DNA from: Argyresthia goedartella
Taxonomy: Eukaryota > Arthropoda > Insecta > Lepidoptera > Argyresthiidae
Assembly: GCA_949825045.1 (NCBI GenBank)
Contig: OX463813.1
Location: forward strand, 9,176,001-9,240,000
DNA: 64,000 nucleotides
Direction: 5' to 3'
Below the pieces are notes generated by a model. The model was not told the DNA's origin. It did no database searches and saw nothing but the letters and a program-made list of their open reading frames with translations. Each line of letters starts with the position of its first letter. Within the stretch, counting starts at the first letter, position 1. The position numbers and the translations under genes are program-made. Of this stretch, positions 34,901 to 40,900 are shown in pieces.

Positions 34901-37900
34901 AGCAAAAAAATATTTTCCTACGTAGAAGGACGTAATTATCCATTTGCGCCCTTGCTACTTAGTAAAGTGTATAACTGTATTATAGTTTAAGGACTCAACT
35001 ACCATGGCATTTCTAGAAATGCCATTTCCCATTACAGGTTTTGAATTTATTACCATAGCATAAGGTTCAAAATCGCGATGCCTTGCACCGGTTAAGCTAA
35101 GAAAAAAAAACCGGTCAAGTGCGAGTCTAAATCGCGCACGAAGGGTTCCGAACCACCGTTCAATGGAAGCGATGGTGTGGAGTGAATAGTTTGGATTTTA
35201 CACAGCAAAATATTGTTTACAAAGTTATTGGTGCGGTTACTTTCACACTCCATGTACGTAACCAGGTGCATCCATAAGTTTGTATGTGGTATTGAAAGAA
35301 TTGTTGTATGGGAGCCCCCTTAAATATTTATTTTATCCTGTTTTTTAGTATTTGTTGTTATAGCGGCAACAGAAATACATAATCTGTGAAAATTTCAACT
35401 CTCTAGCTAGCTAGGTTCTTGAGATACAGCCTGGTGACAGACGGACGGACGGACGGACGGACGGACAACGAAGTCTTAGTAATAGGGTCCCGTATGGAAC
35501 CCTTCGGGTACGGAACCCTAAATAAAAATACCCCATGTTCGTAATACCAGGAAATCTGAAAATTACTGTTAATGTGCACACTAACAGGTTCTGCATTCTA
35601 ATGGCAACGCATACATACATTGCAAGTTAAATATAAGCTTTTAATAAAAAAGGGCACCCTTTCGGGGCTTGAGATTTGAAATAAAATTATAGACAAGCTG
35701 TAATTTTAATTAGGCAAACTTTAGTTTTTTTGTTTTTTTGTAGAAGAATATATTTTTGGTTCTACAAAAATAATATTTCAGAATGGGTTCAAATTTTGGT
35801 AAATTGACTAATTGTGAGAAAGAAATAATATTTATGGTGTCAAATATTTTATTATACACAGTCAGGTCATAAGTTCTGTCACACAATAAAAACTTTTGAA
35901 TTTAGAACGCTGGCCACAAAAAAGTTTATTGAATTCGAATTTCGAATTTTTCATGAAAATAAAAATGTGTACTTTTTAGAATTTTCCTCATTTTTAAATA
36001 TGGAGTCGACAGTTAAAGAAGACCGTGTCGCAGTTATTGCGTTGCATCGTTGCGGTTACGCGCCAATTCAGATTTTTGACTTACTGAAAAATTTGAATAT
36101 AACCAAAAGATTCGTTTATCGTACCATAAAACGATATAATGAAGACTCTAGTGTAGATGACAGGTCAAGAAGTGGTCGCCCTCGCTCTGTTAGGACTCCA
36201 GCAGTTATAAAAGCTGTGAAGGCGCGAATTCAAAGAAATCCCATGCGTAAATAGAAACTGTTGGCCCTTCAGATGGGGTTAAGCAGGACCACGGTGAAAA
36301 GGGTGTTAAATGAAGACTTAGGGCTTAGGGCATATCGAAGAAAAACAGGACATCGTTTGGACGCTCGTTTAATGGACCTGAGACTGAAGAGATGCCGCGC
36401 TTTGTTGAAGCGGTACGCGGGAAAAAAGCATCGGGAAATTATTTTTTCGGATGAAAAAATTTTCACCGTGGAAGAGAGCTACAACAAACAAAATGATAAG
36501 GTGTACGCACACAGCAGTGAAGAAGCGAGCAACCGTATTCCGCGTGTCCAACGAGGTCATTTTCCATCCTCGCTCATGGTTTGGTTGGGAATCTCTTATT
36601 GGGGCTTAACTGAGGTACATTTTTGTGAGAAAGGCGTAAAAACGAATGCAGTTGTGTATCAAAATACAGTCCTCAAGAACCTTGTGGAACTTGTTTCTCA
36701 TACCATGTTTAATAACAGGCACTGGGTATTCCAACAAGATTCTGCGCCAGCTCATAGAGCGAAAAGCACACAAGACTGGCTGGCGGCGCGTGAAATCGAC
36801 TTCATCCGGCACGAAGACTGGCCCTCCTCCAGTCCAGATTTGAGTCCGTTAGATTACAAGATATGGCAACACTTGGAGGAAAAGGCCTGCTCAAAGCCTC
36901 ATCCTGATTTGGAGTCACTCAAGGCATCCTTGATTAAGGCAGCCGCCGATATTGACATGGACCTCGTTCGTGCTGCGATAGATGACTGGCCGCGCAGAAT
37001 AAAGGCCTGTATTCGAAATCGCGGGGGTCATTTTCAATAAACTTTATTACCATAAGAATCTATGTTTTATGAAGTTCATTTTGCTATATAAATGTTTATA
37101 TAAATAATAAACATGTCTAAATTATTTCATATTGCACATGTGACAGAACTTATGACCTGACTATGTATTTTATAACCAACTTACAGTTAAATATATCGGT
37201 GACGTATTGATATAAAATAGGGTGTACAATTTTGGTGAGCATTTAGTATTTTTGGGTTTTTTTTTTTTTTTCATGTAACTTTTTAGTCAATTTTATAAGC
37301 AGTCAAATACAAGCCAATTTCACAAATCGAGTTGATAATTTTACCGATACACGAGCCTTAACATAGCCTCGGGTACGTATAGTATCTAAGTCCAGTGGCC
37401 TGGTATAGGCTGAAACGATTAAAATAAACTACTTGTCTTACCCAATCCCCCTCACAGTCTGTTCCCTGGCACCTGTCCGCCAACTTCATCCACTGGTCGC
37501 TCGTCAAGCACGGCAGTATCACGCTCACGTCATACACCGCCGGCGTACACAACGCCAGCGGTTGTATCTCACAACTGCTGTATTTGTGGCTGAGGAGTTT
37601 CAGACGAGCGACGCCGACGCTTAGTTGGAGAAAGGAGGTCGTAAGTTGGGCGTTCTGGAATTAAGAAGATATTCAAATCAATTTTTAACGGCTAGTATTT
37701 ACTCGCACATCAAAAATACTGATTTGCACAGCAACAAAGGATCAGCAAAAACACTTTTTATGTTTTAAATATTTTATGTGTACTCAAGTTTGTGTTTTAA
37801 GTATTTTTTGTTGTTCTTGCATGTTCAACACAACACGAAGGATATTGCCCTGATATTTGCTGTGCAAATCAGTATTTTGGATGTACAGTTTAATATTTCC

Positions 37901-40900
37901 CATTTTTAACTGACACTTGGACACTATTTAAACACATTGATCTAGCCCCAAACTAGGATTCCCTGTATCTTGGGTGCTAGGCAACGATACACATACTTAT
38001 ATAGATAAATATTTTACTTATATAGATAAACAACCATGACTAGGGTACAAACATCCGTTCTCATCAAACAAATATTTGCCCCGACCGGGACTCGAACCCG
38101 GTACCCTTGGCTTCGTAGGCAGGGTCACTGCCGACTCGGCCATTCGGGTCGTCAACTAGTAGCTCTGTGAGCTGTTGACTTCGCGAATTCTTGTGATTTT
38201 ATTGTGAAAGAGTTTTTACCGGATGAAAAAGTTGTTAGGACAAAAAAGTAAGGGAAATAAAAAAGTTTTGCGTCATTTTTTTAAATGCCTGAAAAATTAT
38301 TTTTTTCTATTTTCAACCCCCATTTCTCCGCCATATATTGAAAAAAATCTAAAAACTGAACCGACAAAAAAAAACATAATTATCGAACCTAACCCTGCCT
38401 ACGAAGCCAAGTGTCCCGGGTTCGAGTCCCGGTGGGGGTAAATATTTGTTTGATGAGAACGGATGTTTGTACCCTAGTCATGTTTGTTTATCTATCTAAG
38501 TATAATATTTATCTATCTAAGTATAATATTTATCTATATAAGTATGTGTATTGCTGTCTAGTACCCAAGATACAGGGAATCCGAGTTTGGGGCAATGTGT
38601 GTAAATAGTGTCCAAAGTATTTATTATATATGAGATCAAAAAGTTGCGTGACTTCGTTTCACAAAAAATATAAAATATTTCGTCAATGCCCCATTAGAAG
38701 AATTCACTGTATTTGCAAAGGTTCTATTTCGAGGACCTGCTTTTTTTTTGTTGATTTGTTGTCGGGAAACCGTGCAGGGCGGGAATCCAAGCATTTGCTG
38801 CGGACATGAGCAACTATTTCCCCCCTATATTCAATGTGTTCCGATTACAGTTATTTGACATATTTATTTGACTCCGGACATTATTCATCATCATCTGATG
38901 ATGCAGGCTGATGCCGGTCACCAGGGAACCCACTGTTAATGAACAATGTGCGCCTCTACCAATCCAGATGGTAAAACGTGTGACTAAATGTTGTGATCAC
39001 GTGTCATACTCACATGGTTAAGTTTCAAGCAGCACTCCCCAAACCGTCTCAGCGTATCTTTCTCGAAGTTTGCGAACGTCGTCCAGAATTCGTCAGCTAC
39101 TGCGCGTGGCGCCGACGCATCCGCCATCTTGTTGTGCGCGAGGAACGACGACAATATGGTCACCGTCACTTGGGATAGGGTTATTATTGACGGGCCTGGA
39201 AAAAATTAATAATAATTGGGGTTAGGATGTCCGGTTCGGCGATATTTGACAAATTTGGCCACGTATGTAGTGCTTTTCACACTAAGTTTGCAGCGCGATA
39301 GTCGCGCGGACTGAATTGTGGCTGTCGCGCTGCTCAGATGCGGCTGATTTCCATATTAAGCAAGCCCACATATACACCCATTCCTTATAAACAAATGGCA
39401 GACTACCATCCATCAAAAGCAGAAGCCACAAGCAATGATTTTTCCCCGTTGGAATCCATTTTGGAAATGATGCGCGCCGCCCCGTGCCGCGCGGATAAAG
39501 TGTAGTGTGAAGGCATGTGCTGCCGCCGTATTGTGAAAGCAGTGTAATGTAATCCTCTTTTTTAGAGCCAAGAAACAAACATATTTCTTGGCTCTAATAA
39601 ACATATTGTCATAGCGATGAAAAAGCTGACAATGAGATTTGCTAGGGCCATGGAGCGTTCCATGCTAGGCATCAGACTTCAGAATTGTATTCGCCATACT
39701 GAAATAAGACGTCGCACTAAGATCGTCGATGTCGGCAAGCGAAACACGAGACTGAAGTGGGCGTGGGCAGGATACTTGGCAAGGAGAGATGACGGAAGAT
39801 GGACCAAAGCCATTAGCGAGTGTTGTCTCAGAACCGCACGACGACCAGTGGGCAGACCACCACCCAGATGGATAGACAACATCATTGCCATAGCTGGTGG
39901 CAGTGGCTGCGGGAGGCTCAGGAGTGGATGGATGTGGTAAAGAAGAGCCCTATACCCAATGGTGGGGGAATGTGGGCAGACTGATGATGATGATTATAAG
40001 ATAGGCTTAAACATTTAGAGCAGCCATTTCTTCTTGTAATGCCTTCTGGACTTTTTACTAGTCTTATTTCATTTTAGGATGGGAAGTCCGTATTGCACCT
40101 GATTGTGACCCTAACAGACAACAGAGATTTATAGAAAAATAGTTACTTACTGACAAACCCTTCTTCCAACATCATCAGACAATGCTCCTCAAAGTCTTTC
40201 TGTATTGACAGTAACAATTCACTGTTTTGTCTAAACATAAGATCCGCTGTCAACTTTCCATACATTGTCACACATTCTGGAGGAAATATGTCACTTCCAT
40301 TAATAATTTTCGCCATAATTTTCTCACAATCTTCACCGTTTATATTACTTTCTTTGACTTTCTGTTGAAGCTCAAATTGCCCTGTGTTGCAAGCTTCAAG
40401 AACTATCTTCAAATGTGGTAATATTTGGTTCAAAAATATGGTCCCTCGGCTGAGTTTGAACAGTATTTCTAGCAAGTAATTCAGCATTTCTGTGTATGAT
40501 TCCATTTGCAAATTATTCTTCTTTGATATCATGATTGGGGGTAGAATTTTGTCCAGTTTCTGGTCTATCAAGCTTGGGTCTAATTTTAGAACAGTTTTAA
40601 TAATTTGCAATGTGGTTTTGTCCAACTTTCCTTCTAATTTTAGTTGGCTGATCATGAGCGACTGCAGAAACGATGTAAAGTTTTTCTTTATATGTATCTT
40701 GTTTCCACTGAGTGTTTCTGTTAATTTCACACTAATATCAATCTCGTATTCTTGTAGGACCTCTAGCATGTTTAGGAATATTGATCGTTTAATTTTCTCA
40801 TCATTCCCTTCAAAGATTATGACCGGCATTTTCATGGCTGGGCTCATGTAGCTCTGTTCTATGTTCAGAGAACTTGAAACCATAATGTAGAAAGCAAAAA

